From contig NC_063438.1 in NCBI RefSeq assembly GCF_020379485.1, forward strand, positions 4,794,024-4,858,023: a stretch of DNA of 64,000 nt, in the 5' to 3' direction. The notes beneath the pieces were generated by a model. That model searched no databases. It saw nothing but the letters and a program-made list of their open reading frames with translations, and had not been told where the DNA came from. The first letter of the stretch is position 1. Every line of letters starts with the position of its first letter. The stretch comes from Brassica napus (lineage: Eukaryota > Streptophyta > Magnoliopsida > Brassicales > Brassicaceae). Of the stretch, positions 28,833 through 39,234 are shown in pieces. A program made the translations under genes and the position numbers.

Positions 28833-29540
28833 TTGGAATTAAGAATAGCAATTCCAATTAATGTGAAAGGTTGTGTCTTTGTGTAATTGTATTTTTGTGT
28901 CTCTTCATTATAATGTCAAAATTTGTGTTTTTTCATTATACAATTATGTCTTTTCATTACAAAAAAAAAGATTAGTTTAAAAATATTATCAAATCATTAT
29001 TTTAGTTTCCTTTATTTGTGTCAATGGTTAATAATTATGTGTCTTTCCAATATGCAACCAATAAAAAAGGTTGTGATATTTTGTGTCTTTGTGTTTCTAT
29101 ACTTTTGTGTCTTTTCTTTATAGTGTTAAATGTTTTGTGTTTTTGTTCATTAAAATCGGCTGTGTCTTTTTTTTATAGAAATAAAATTAGTTTAAAAAGG
29201 TTATCAAACTACAAAATGATTTGTGATTCTATAATATATATAGGAGATTTAATTAATTTAAAATAATTATATGCCTTCTCAATAGACAACTATTGGAAAA
29301 GGTTGTGAAAATGTTTAGATTTGTTTTTTAATTATAAGAATGTATCTAAAGAGTTTACAACATACATAAACATATTCATTACAACCATTGACACAAATAA
29401 AGGAAACTAAAATAATTTAGATGAAGAAGTGGAGACTAACCAAGATTTTCTGTCGGAACTCTTTTAGACTAACAGATAAAATCTGTTATCTCCAGTCTTC
29501 ATATATTAATCTGTTATCTCCATTCTTCATATATTTTCTA

Positions 29541-30055
29541 TTAGCTACGGATGAAACTCCAAAATGCATTATGCATTACTTTGACTAATAAAACTATTCG
29601 AAATGTTGATGAAGATGAAACTGGAAGTTGACTCCTTGTCGATATTAACAAGTGATTGTCACCTATCTTAAAGTTTCCCTCCCGGTCTCTAACATGGCCC
29701 ATAAATGTTCCACTATTTCCCCAAAAATTCAATTTCACCCAGTCGCTTGTACTCTTCGATTGAAAAATTGTTTTGTTGACACAATACATGTCCAAAACCA
29801 GGAAAAGTCTGCAATGAATTCCATTAAACCGAGAAATCACTAAGGTAAATGCCACTTTGTTCCCCATAAAAACACGTGCACGGTGATACACCGGAGACAC
29901 CAACTTTCGAGCAAATGTGACGTACGCCCCTCCACAAAACACAACCATGGTGACTTTCCAGCTACTAGTGAGAAACTCAAAACTCTAGCCAAACAGATTT
30001 TCCACCACAAACGTAACGACGTCTCACTCGTACTCAGCAATCGCATGTAGAACAT
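29541..30055 (-). other. Overlapping open frames of unknown origin next to the Copia body
   Basis: Minus-strand frames of 71 and 135 codons overlap here. The longer contains KLVSPVYHRARVFMGNKVAF and ends FWSFIRS. Base composition is less AT-rich than the flanks, suggesting former coding sequence. It is not the missing Copia reverse transcriptase, since none of its motifs is present. I do not recognise the family. Confidence 0.3.
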
Positions 30056-30090
30056 TCAATAGAGATCCAACTCAATCTTAATGGTGCTGG

Positions 30091-32475
30091 CTAACTTGTT
30101 TTGAGATCACAGACCGTCCATCCTTTCTTTCCCATGGGGTAGCCAAGAAATACGCATCTAGTACTTCTTTCATCGAACTTGTCTTGTCCACGCTTTATTC
30201 GACGAGCATAACACAAAGTTCCAAATACTCTAAGGTTGTCATAAGAGGGTGCTTTGCCATAGAGCATCTCATACGGCGTCTTATTATGTAACAGCTGTGA
30301 TGGTGTTCGGTTAATCAGATAGGTCGCCGTTAGTATGCTTTCTCCCCAAAAACGCCTTGGTACATGTCCTTGGAAGAGAAGTGCGCGAGCAACGTTCAGT
30401 ATGTGTCTATGTTTTCTTTCCACTCGTGCATTCTGTTGCGGGGTCTCAACACATGAAGTCTGGTGAAGAATACCTTGAGATGCAAAGTAGCCTTTAAGAG
30501 TTATAAACTCAGACCCATTGTCACTGCGAACCATCTTTATTTTCTTGTTGAATTGACGATCAACATAGGCACAAAACGTTTTAAAAGCTTGTGGTGCTTC
30601 CTTCTTTTCTAATAAGAGTATTGTCCATACGGCTCGAGAGAAATCGTCCACAATGGTTAAAAAATAACGAGCTCCAGTTGTGGATGGTTCATGATATGGT
30701 CCCCATAAATCACAGTGAATCAAGGCAAAACACTCATCAACTTTATTAATGCTAACTGGAAAAACATCTCGAGTTTGTTTAGCTCGATGACAAGTACCAC
30801 AAGAACTCTCTAAAACACCAATATTTTTGGTAAAACCAGCTGAAGATGACAAAACTGAAAGAACAGCAGAAGATGGATGACCCATGCGTGCGTGCCACAA
30901 ATCTCGTGTCTGGAAAGCTTCCACATGATTTGCTTGAACAGAAACGGTACCCATACACTTGAAAACCCCATTATGCTCTTCACCCGCACCAATCAAAGTC
31001 TTCGAGGCGAGGTCCTGTATCACACAAAACTTTTTAGTAAATAGGATGAATCCAGCAATATCTTGGAGCAGTTGAGATATAGATATGAGAGTTGCAGAGA
31101 GATGAGGAGCATAGAAGACACGTCTCAATATGAGACGATCACCAAGATTCAACTGTCCTTGTCGTGTGGCCCAAGTTATACTACCATTAGGCATTGTAAT
31201 AGGAACTGGTGCGATTGTGACTACATCACTGAGTAGATTAATTTCTCCAGTCATATGGTGTGAGGCACCCGAGTCAATGATGATATCATATCTACTGTCT
31301 TTTCCAAAGAAAACAAGTTTATCTTTCTTACCAAGCTTTTCACTGGTGGTCGATTTTTGTGAATTCACAAACTGAGTTAAGGTTGCCCATTGTTCCGGTG
31401 TGAAGTTTGGAAAGCCTTGACCCTGAGCTTCAGATGTTATGTCAGCCTGAGTATTGTATGCACGGAACCCAGATCCACGACCACCACGTCCTCTGCCTCG
31501 TTGAGAATCTCCTCCTCGTCCTCTTCCTCCTTTGTCTGTGCCTCGACCTGCTCCTGGTTTTGCGTTGTTCTCACCCCACCATTCTGGATATCCAATAACT
31601 TGAAAGCATTGATTTACTTCATGTCCTTGCTTCCCACAGTGAGAACAAACTGAATTGTTTCTTGCAAACCGAGCAGCTGCAGCCTGAGCATTGGTAATGA
31701 TCTGTTGAGACTGTTGCAATGAGGTAGGTTGTGTTACCGCGGATAAACCTATTGCAGGTGACTTATCCTCATGCCGCATAACATTCAAGTGTCTCTCTTC
31801 CTGAATTATTTGCGAGTAAACCGACTCAAGATTGAGTTCAGCTTGTCTACTCAACAGATTCGAGCGTGTTGTACCAAACCGTGAATTATCCAACCCCATA
31901 AGGAATTGATGCACACGTATTTTTTCTTCTTTCTTCTCATACTTCATCACAGCTTCACACTCAGGATTTCCACAACAACACGAGAAACCCTTGTCAAAAT
32001 CAGCGAGATCATCCCACATGACTTTCAGTTTGCCAAAATAAACTTCTACTGCATCACCATTCTGTTTGCAGGATGCAATCTCAGAATGCAGTTGATGTAT
32101 TCTTGTATCATCAGTCATAGAAAACCTCCGTTGAAGGCTTCCCCACATAATCTTTGCGCTGTCAACCAGAGATATTGACGGTCGCAGTTTTGATTCCACA
32201 CTGCTGTAAATCCAGCCAATGATCATGGCGTTCACCATATCCCACTTCTCTTCTTCTTCTGGTTTGTTCACCGGCCTTGTAAGAGCTCCATCAACAAACC
32301 CTATTTTTCGTTTGCTTTTCAACGAATTGAGCATTAGCTTTGCCCATCTTTCATAGTTTGCTCCATTCAAAAGAATGGGTTTTAAGACTTGCCCCGTATT
32401 ATCTGAAGGATGAAGATAATAGGGAGAGGCAAGAGCATTCTTATCACCTCCAGTAGCTCCTGTCTGCAACGCCAT
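30091..32475 (-). CDS. Copia gag-protease-integrase polyprotein (truncated)
   Basis: A 794-codon uninterrupted frame. The start MALQTGATGGDKNALASPYY leads into a UBN2-type gag. A CCHC zinc knuckle follows (CSHCGKQGHEVNQC), then an Arg/Gly-rich linker, the aspartic protease site (IIDSGASHHMTG), the pre-integrase HxxxC-type zinc region (LWHARMGHPSS...CGTCHRAK) and the integrase core with DDE residues (IHCDLWGPY, VRSDNGSEF, ETPQQNARVERKHR). It ends at VFLGYPMGKKGWTVCDLKTS, where intact Copia elements continue into reverse transcriptase. A full polyprotein has ~1300-1450 residues, so about 40% is missing. The remaining frame has no stop, which suggests recent insertion or recent loss of the rest. 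The assignment to Copia (integrase before RT) rests on domain order. Confidence 0.93.
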   Translation of the reverse strand: MALQTGATGGDKNALASPYYLHPSDNTGQVLKPILLNGANYERWAKLMLNSLKSKRKIGFVDGALTRPVNKPEEEEKWDMVNAMIIGWIYSSVESKLRPSISLVDSAKIMWGSLQRRFSMTDDTRIHQLHSEIASCKQNGDAVEVYFGKLKVMWDDLADFDKGFSCCCGNPECEAVMKYEKKEEKIRVHQFLMGLDNSRFGTTRSNLLSRQAELNLESVYSQIIQEERHLNVMRHEDKSPAIGLSAVTQPTSLQQSQQIITNAQAAAARFARNNSVCSHCGKQGHEVNQCFQVIGYPEWWGENNAKPGAGRGTDKGGRGRGGDSQRGRGRGGRGSGFRAYNTQADITSEAQGQGFPNFTPEQWATLTQFVNSQKSTTSEKLGKKDKLVFFGKDSRYDIIIDSGASHHMTGEINLLSDVVTIAPVPITMPNGSITWATRQGQLNLGDRLILRRVFYAPHLSATLISISQLLQDIAGFILFTKKFCVIQDLASKTLIGAGEEHNGVFKCMGTVSVQANHVEAFQTRDLWHARMGHPSSAVLSVLSSSAGFTKNIGVLESSCGTCHRAKQTRDVFPVSINKVDECFALIHCDLWGPYHEPSTTGARYFLTIVDDFSRAVWTILLLEKKEAPQAFKTFCAYVDRQFNKKIKMVRSDNGSEFITLKGYFASQGILHQTSCVETPQQNARVERKHRHILNVARALLFQGHVPRRFWGESILTATYLINRTPSQLLHNKTPYEMLYGKAPSYDNLRVFGTLCYARRIKRGQDKFDERSTRCVFLGYPMGKKGWTVCDLKTS

Positions 32476-32566
32476 GGTAACCGAGGTAGGTTTAAAATTA
32501 TCTCACCGTAACAAGATGTTTTGGTGGTTCGGAAGATATATTAGCTTTGTAAAAAATTAGTTGGTT

Positions 32567-32579
32567 GGCTCTGATACCA
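32567..32579 (-). promoter_or_regulatory. Copia primer-binding site
   Basis: On the minus strand it reads TGGTATCAGAGCC, the standard Copia sequence complementary to the 3' end of initiator methionine tRNA. It lies just inside the LTR and ~90 bases before the gag start. Confidence 0.9.
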
Positions 32580-32722
32580 TAACAAGCTAATATAAACTCT
32601 GTTTCTGTATATTCATCTCAAGGTTACAACGATAGTATTTATACAAGACGTAAGATCCTTAAAGATAGGAGATAACTACGAATGTATGTTTATCTGAAAT
32701 ATATGTCTATCCTTATCTAATA
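32580..32722 (-). repeat. Copia 5' LTR (short, approximate limits)
   Basis: About 140 bases directly upstream of the primer-binding site. It contains TATAAATA (minus strand, near 32640), a possible promoter TATA box. The outer limit is uncertain because no second LTR is available for comparison. Confidence 0.55.
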
Positions 32723-34476
32723 CTGGCCATGGAAGTTTCAATCCATCTGACTGGAAAAGAAACAAATCGTCAGATGCAAACGAAACAAAGACAGATAGGA
32801 TGTATACCCCATCCGCTAGACCACTGTGACACAAAAAGCACAGACAAACACAGGAGAAGGCAGAACGAGAAGATCGAAACATATTCGCTGGACAAACACA
32901 CTCCCGGAGGGAGAGACAAAGCGCAATCTGTATCTAAATCCAAATCGTATTCAATTGTCCCGAGAAACCCGAAACAAATTCGAGTTGGAGATTGGAGAAA
33001 CAAAATCGTGAATATCATAACTGATTCCTCCCTAAGATGAAATAGACATTGATGACGATATTTTTGTAATAATGGAGAAATAGAGAAATCAAAGTGAATA
33101 AAGCAGAAGAACAAAAACGAGGAAGAAAAGTACAGCCGACGTGCAGTCGCCCCTCTTCGGGTGAGAGAGATCTTTCGTTAATTTCACCTGTATGAGAAGT
33201 TCAAAACGAAGGGAAAATTTTTACATGCATGCGTCCACTTTTCATAGTATTTATGACCTTCGACAAAGAGAAAAAAGAGAGCCAAGGACAGTAAAAAGTA
33301 AAGAGAAAATGGTTGGGAGGTAGAGTTTTCTCTGGAAGATATGATTATGTGCTTTTGCTTTAACTTTATTATCAGTAAGATTCATAACAGTGAAGGAAAC
33401 AATTTCTTGATCACGGCATATGTGATACATAGAATATTAGTTTTTTTGTGTATAAAAAATTTGACCAAAATTGTTTAAATAAAATTGAAAAGGTACGAAT
33501 GGTAAAGTGTGCAACATCTAGAAAATTAAACGGTTAGAAATGAATAGGTGTATATAAAAATAATGTAAAGTTGCAACCGTAGGACTTTATAACATTTCGA
33601 AGTGAAAATGTACGATTAGTAAAATATGCAACTTTTTAAAAGTCAAGCAGGTATTAGTGACATTTTTTCGAAGGATGCAATTTTTAGTGATATTTTTTCA
33701 CAACCTTTAAAAATGGAAAAACACAACTTTTCACATTAATTGGGATTGCTATTATTAATAGATAAATATTTTTTAATGTGTGGCTAGGGCTGTCCAATAT
33801 GATAAAACTGAACCGTATCGAACCGAAATAGACAATATGGTTTGGTTTTGGTATATACCATATAAACTGAATGGATATAATTTTAAAAAACCGTAGGATT
33901 TAGATATGGTTTGGTATATAACCGATTAAACCGAATAAACCGATCAAAACCGATTAAAAGTAGAAACATGTAAATATGTATCTATTTTATAACAATACAT
34001 GAAAATCTATTTGTTACATAAGTTAAATTTGTGTTAATAACTATTACCATAATCTACTAATAATAAGAATCCCAAATAATTTCAAAGGTTATGAATTGAT
34101 AGGTTGTGTTTTAAAACATGTGACTCTAAAAAATATTAGATATAAGGGTTGTGTCTTTTCATCATAAATGAAATATTAGTTTTCAAAAGTTGTAAAATAT
34201 TCTAAAAAGTGTCTTTGTACATTATTTGTTTCCAGGGTTGTTTATTAGTTAGTGTAAATAATAATGTATTTCTATTGTAAAAGAAAATTTAGGTTTTAAA
34301 AATATTTAAGGTGTCTTTCTATAATGAATGTATTCGTGTCTTTCTATAATTTTGTTGTATTATGTAACCGTTGCAATGTTTGGTTATTAAATGTTGCAAC
34401 TTTTGGTTTTCTATATAAAGAATTTTGGAGAGGTTCGTGAAAAATCGTTATCGATTCTTATAATTTGCTTCTGCAG

Positions 34477-35062
34477 CGTGATCCGTCGTCCATCGCGCAA
34501 CTCTCCAACTTCATCTCCCAAGGTACGTTTACAGATTCGTCAAGTCGTCGTGTTCTTCTGATCTGCGAAATGCGTAATTTGATGAACTCTTCTCTCGCCT
34601 ATATGTGCTACTATTAGGCAGAAGAATCCGTCCATTTACGTCGCGTCACGACCGCCCTCCAGCAGAACTGCTGCGGCGACGCTGCGTGATGCCACTGCTA
34701 TGGGATCTTATTCTACTTCGTTTAAAGAAGAGAAGGACACCTTCACGCCGAGCCAAGTTTTTCCGGTTAGTACATGATTTCTTTTTGTTACCATAACGTC
34801 TTGGCTATCTATCAGCCTGAGCTCCATAACGATCGTACATGATTTCTTTTTGTTACATTCTCAGCTCTCCAGTATGTCTTATCAGTCTTATAATTGTTGT
34901 TTCTGTGTCAAATTTTGGGGGAGCTCAGATGCAGAGATGCTGCAGAACTTGAAATCGGTGATGAGCGCGAGCGTATGCCCGATCATAATTCCTGTCGTCT
35001 GCGCTTTTGGCGTCTTGAAGAAGTGCGCTCCAAGCATAGCTATAATCATAGGTTTTGTCTAA
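34477..35062 (+). other. Exon-like segments, probable captured gene fragment
   Basis: Three pieces look like exons in GC-richer DNA. 34477-34522 is preceded by CTGCAG and followed by GTACGT. 34622-34765 is open as KNPSIYVASRPPSSRTAAAT to TPSQVFP, with AG before and GTTAGT after. 34850-35062 is open in two frames, one containing LKSVMSASVCPIIIPVVCAF. The intron-like spacers fit GT-AG rules. I do not recognise the protein. Capture of host gene exons by the Helitron is the likely explanation. Confidence 0.4.
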
Positions 35063-35768
35063 GTCATGCACAATGCCGCTGTAACCGAGATTAATTGAAA
35101 GCTCTTATTCGTAAGACTGATCAACAAGCCAATAATGTGGCGGTGATTTCAACCGGAAGGGAGAAAATAGAGAGATTGTAACGTATGACAGGCCGATGAC
35201 CACATGGAGGAAGGAGAAGATAAGTTCCATTATTAAGCTTCTGAAAAGTACTAAAGACAATCTATGATTAAGAGATGAACGGAAAATACAATGCAGAAGA
35301 ACGAAGACGTTGAATAGAACGCAGAAATCAGGAATCTAGAAAAAGAAAATTGAAAAAATGGAGAGAATTTGTAAACTGGTTATCAAAAATATAAACGTAG
35401 GAAGAGGTGCGAACCAAGAGTCACAATTTCATTAATGGACACAAGTCACACAATGCTTCACTACCGACATAGAGTCGTGTCTTAACCAAACCCTTGGATT
35501 AAAAGGTTGCTAATCTCAACCGTTTCCTGTTTTCAAAAAGAAAATTACAATAATATTATGAAAAAGTACTGCACTAACGACACAAAGCTCCGGTAGCTTC
35601 TCCTTTTTTTTTTTAAATTTGGAAAAAGATGGAGGATTCAAGGAAAGGTAAAGATGAAGATGAAGAAGACTGCCCTAAAACAATAAAATAAAAGATTACG
35701 AAAATGTACTTTTGTTATTTTATTTTGTTATTTTAAAGAGGATGTACTGTTTCAAAGGAAATTATTTA

Positions 35769-36050
35769 GAGCATGAACATCAATGAACCCCCATTTGGGG
35801 TTCAAGTTTTCAATCTTTTATTATTAAAAACTTTTTTTTTCTGTTTGATTTAAAAAAAAAAACAGACCAATTGTAGGCCACCACGTGTCGTGGAGCCCAC
35901 AAAACAGTGATGAACTCACCACAGAAAAGTTCACCGCAGAGAGTTCAGGAGGACCAGGTTCATGAGAGAAGGGTTATTTTAATATTTTTTTCTTGGCAAA
36001 CGTGTGACCTTACCCCATGAACCCTTCATGTACCTTTGATGTACATGCTC
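35769..36050. mobile_element. PIF/Harbinger-like MITE, TSD TTA, inside the Helitron
   Basis: A 282 bp element with ends GAGCATGAACATCAATGAAC and, reverse-complemented, GAGCATGTACATCAAAGG. It is flanked by TTA at 35766-35768 and 36051-36053. It has no coding capacity. It is the third layer of the nest hAT, Helitron, MITE. Confidence 0.82.
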
Positions 36051-37821
36051 TTAGAGAAGAGTTGGCAAAAACAATTTCCTTGCTGACGTAATTCATTCAA
36101 GGCAAGACAGTTTTATATGCTTTGGATTATAAAAACAGAAAATTTTGTCCGTTGGATTGAAACTTTTTTTTCCTATAAAAAAGATGATGTCAGGGAATAC
36201 AAAATTTTGGTTTTATGAATACTTTCAAGTACATAGATGGTTTTTTTTTCTAATGATGTATCTTTTCAAGATATATTATAAATAATCCATGTCCATAAAT
36301 TTCTTATTGTAAATCTTTCATAAATTTTTTAAAATGGCGAAGAAAAAAGGTTATGTGCATTAACCTGGTTATAAATATTTTGAAGATAATCAGACGAAAC
36401 GTTGCTATGAATCCGGTTTTACGGTGACTCTCTTACCGACACATTTAAGCAGTGTCCCATTTTCGCTGTCAATTTCTCCGGAGAATCTATCTATTTTAAT
36501 TTCTGTTGTTTTTAAATTTTATTGTTGTCATCAAAGAGGATGTATAATTTCCTCTAGCTATTGTATGTTTGAAGTTTAAGATAATGAAATGGTTTGACAA
36601 AAAAAAACAGACGAAACGTTGTCAACAAAAAATTGCAGGAAGGGTCATTCGTGTTTGGCTAGAAAAAAATTCTAAAAGAAATACTGAAGTTATTAGTCTT
36701 ACTCTTCAACTAAATGAAAATGTGAGTTTTTCTTTCTTACTAATTTTGCATTTGTAATGATGTATGTTGCATGAAACAGATTATGCATGTCTTATATATT
36801 CATGTCCTAAATATTCTTACACTTGGGTTATATAAGAATGTTTGATAAAGTCACAAAAGCCGGTAAATTTTAGTAACATAATATTCTTATCAATCGTTGA
36901 CATTTTATTTGAGTTGATATTTTTTTTTACAAACCCATTCAATGAATGTATTTTTTTCTCTTACTCTCTTGGGTTGTTTCATATTAGTGACATCAATAAT
37001 CACTATCAATAAAAGAATATAGTTATGTACAAAATAAGTTTGTAACATGTGTATTTTCTCTGAATTAATTCTAAACTATTTTCATAAAAAGTTATTTTAT
37101 AAAATATATTATATTTATTTTTATGAAATGAGTTACCGTGCGATATCGCACGGGTTCTTTACCTAGTTTTATAATAATAAAGAACCTTAATTTATAAAAC
37201 ACTTGAATTATAATTAAATAACAATACATCGCAATTCAAATATCTTATTTTCTAAGTTTTTTTTTATCTTTTTGCTTTATTTTAGTCTTCACTAAATTAA
37301 TATGAAGATTAAATTTGATGGACAATAATTAATGGAAAATTTTCACAACTTTTTTTTTATTTGTAAACAAACAGAGTTCCGTATTCAATTAAAAAAACAT
37401 GACATTAATGAACACTAAATATGGAAGAGTGAAAAAAACTTTTCTTTCATGTTTTTGTTTGGTTTCATATTTTTATTTTCAAAATTTTGAGCTTTCATTT
37501 TAGTTATAGATTTGATTATTTTATTTGATGGTAGAAGCATTTGTGCTTTTTTGTTCATTTATTTGAACATGAAATATATTTTTAATAAATGACTGTGTTG
37601 ACAATATGACTCTAAAATTCATATAATATGATCTCAAACTAAATAATTATGTTTTTGGTATAAAACCGAATAAATCGAAAACCGACGTATATAAACCGAA
37701 CCGAACCGAAGTAAATATGGATTTAGAATGGTAGTTATATTTTACTAACCGAAATACCGAAAACTGAAAAAACCGAACCTAAACCGAACCGATATCCGGA
37801 TTGAACACCCCTATGTGTGGC

Positions 37822-38365
37822 GGTTCTATATAATTTTAAACTGTAAAATACAACTAGGCGAAACTGTTTTGTAATACCTACCTGAAGAAAACATCTATTT
37901 TGGATTGTAAACTTTTATGAGTAGTGTTGGTTGAAAGTGGAAATTACATTGCATATGAGATCCGAGGTTAGTGATAAAAGCTTATTTGGGGTTTCAGAGT
38001 ATATATTGACATATTGTTAATCAATACGTATACGGAGCCTTTTCGTTTGCATAATGAGTTCTACAATATTTTTTGGTTTTTGCATAATGAGTCGCCGGGA
38101 ACTCATCATATTATCAGCTATGGCTACAAGATTTTGATATTCAGTCATCAAAATTTTCCGAGTTTGTCAGATACTATATACATTGTCAAACATTTGATGG
38201 GCTTTTATTCATCCGGTATAAGAGTTTTCTATCTGACACTAACGCAACAAGTTTCTTACTACTATAGCCCAACCCAATCTATTGGTCCATTTATATTTGT
38301 CATAAGTCAAAGTAATAGTTTTCTCTTTGGACCCAAATAAAACAAGTCTATTTACAATTTCGCAA
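37822..38365. other. Spacer between two hAT elements
   Basis: About 540 bases, AT-rich, with one 108-codon frame that shows no family motif. I see no feature. Confidence 0.4.
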
Positions 38366-38373
38366 CTCTCAAC

Positions 38374-39041
38374 TAGCGGTGGGCATTCGGATACCCATTC
38401 GAGTTTGGTCCGGATCTATTCGGGTTTCGGGTTTTCAGGGTTAAAGATTTTAGTCCCATTCAGATATTTCTAAATTACGGTTCGGATCTTTGCGGGTTCG
38501 GTTTGGGTTCGGATAACCCACTAAAATTATTTTTAAAATTTTAAAATTCATTATATACTTTAAATTTCTCAAAATATATAAACAAAATATTATATTACAT
38601 AAAAATTTGAATAAAATATGTCAAAATACCTAAACTTAACATATAATTTGATTTGGTTTGAATATTTGGATAGATAATCAATAGATATTTCAAATATTTT
38701 TGGTGTTTTGAGTATATTTTAGCTATTTTAGATATTTACTTTTGACTATTTGTATATATTTTCAAGTATTATGGATAATTTAAAAATATCTTATATATTT
38801 TGGATGTTTTTAATATACATTAAATCTAAATATATTTATATAAGGGGTATAGAAATTAATTTCAGATACATTCGGGTACCCGGAATACTTCGGTTCGGGT
38901 CGGGTTCGGTTCCGGTTCTTTAGGTACCAAAATTTTGAACCCGTTCGGATATTTAATCAATTTTGGATTGAGTTCGGTACTATTTTTTCGGATCGGATTC
39001 GGTTCGATTCTTTGGATTCGGATTTTTGCCTACCCCTACTG
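38374..39041. mobile_element. Non-autonomous hAT element, 8 bp TSD
   Basis: The left end is TAGCGGTGGGC and the right end, reverse-complemented, CAGTAGGGGTAGGC. Flanks CTCTCAAC (38366-38373) and ATCTCAAC (39042-39049) agree at 7 of 8 bases. GGTTCGGGT/ACCCGAACC words fill both subterminal regions and the centre is AT-rich. It has no transposase. Confidence 0.8.
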
Positions 39042-39234
39042 ATCTCAACCACAAAATAAAATTATATAAACCATGAAAACTTCGAAAGAAGATCTTTTAA
39101 TAAATATATGGAGTGCAACACATTCATCAAGGCCTACGAACTAAGATTCGTCTGTAGAAGATCTGTATGGCAGAGGAATAATATATAAAAATAGTTAGAG
39201 GAAACGAATTTACAGTAAAAAAATTCAATTACCG

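Larger units (their letters stand above)
30091..32725 (-). mobile_element. Truncated Ty1/Copia LTR retrotransposon
   Basis: It comprises one LTR (about 32580-32722), a primer-binding site complementary to initiator Met-tRNA, and a gag-protease-integrase frame, all reading leftwards. Reverse transcriptase, RNase H and the 3' LTR are missing, and the frame stops soon after the integrase region. It lies within the minus-strand Helitron. It cannot move without another element's enzymes. Confidence 0.85.
26359..33762 (-). mobile_element. Helitron (minus strand) carrying a Copia insertion
   Basis: On the minus strand the right-hand end begins TCTATTAATAATAGCAATCC (5' TC). The left-hand end has the hairpin CGTGCGACATCGCACG, then GGGTTCTTTTCCTAT, a one-base variant of the CTAG terminus. 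The flanking bases are A and T, as Helitrons require. The palindrome is almost that of the plus-strand Helitron ending at 37166, so both belong to one family. The interior is AT-rich with short direct repeats and has no Rep/helicase frame, so it is non-autonomous. About 3 kb of Copia sequence sits inside. The two ends could belong to different copies; opposite-orientation 5'-end-like sequence near 28836 shows internal nesting. Confidence 0.65.
34053..37166 (+). mobile_element. Helitron inserted in the hAT element
   Basis: A 3114 bp element. The 5' end is TCTACTAATAATAAGAATCC. The 3' end is a perfect 18 bp palindrome CCGTGCGATATCGCACGG (37136-37153), then nine bases, then CTAG (37163-37166). 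It is inserted between A (34052) and T (37167), and both sides continue as hAT sequence. There is no Rep/helicase. It carries exon-like GC-rich pieces (34477-35062) and a MITE (35769-36050). Helitrons move by rolling-circle replication and often capture host gene pieces. Confidence 0.88.
33785..37813. mobile_element. hAT-type element, split by a Helitron
   Basis: The ends are TAGGGCTGTCC on the left and, reverse-complemented, TAGGGGTGTTC on the right, flanked by identical 8 bp duplications TGTGTGGC (33777-33784 and 37814-37821). The 8 bp TSD and TA-GGG ends fit hAT. Both arms carry CCGAACCGAA-type subterminal repeats, which are common in non-autonomous hATs. The element spans 4029 bases, of which 3114 are the inserted Helitron, so the original was ~915 bp. 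No transposase is present. Confidence 0.85.

Noticed and set aside
38014..38340. 108-codon plus-strand frame
   Set aside because: It is rich in Ser, Phe, Tyr and Ile as expected from AT-rich DNA, has no family motif and is isolated between two transposons.
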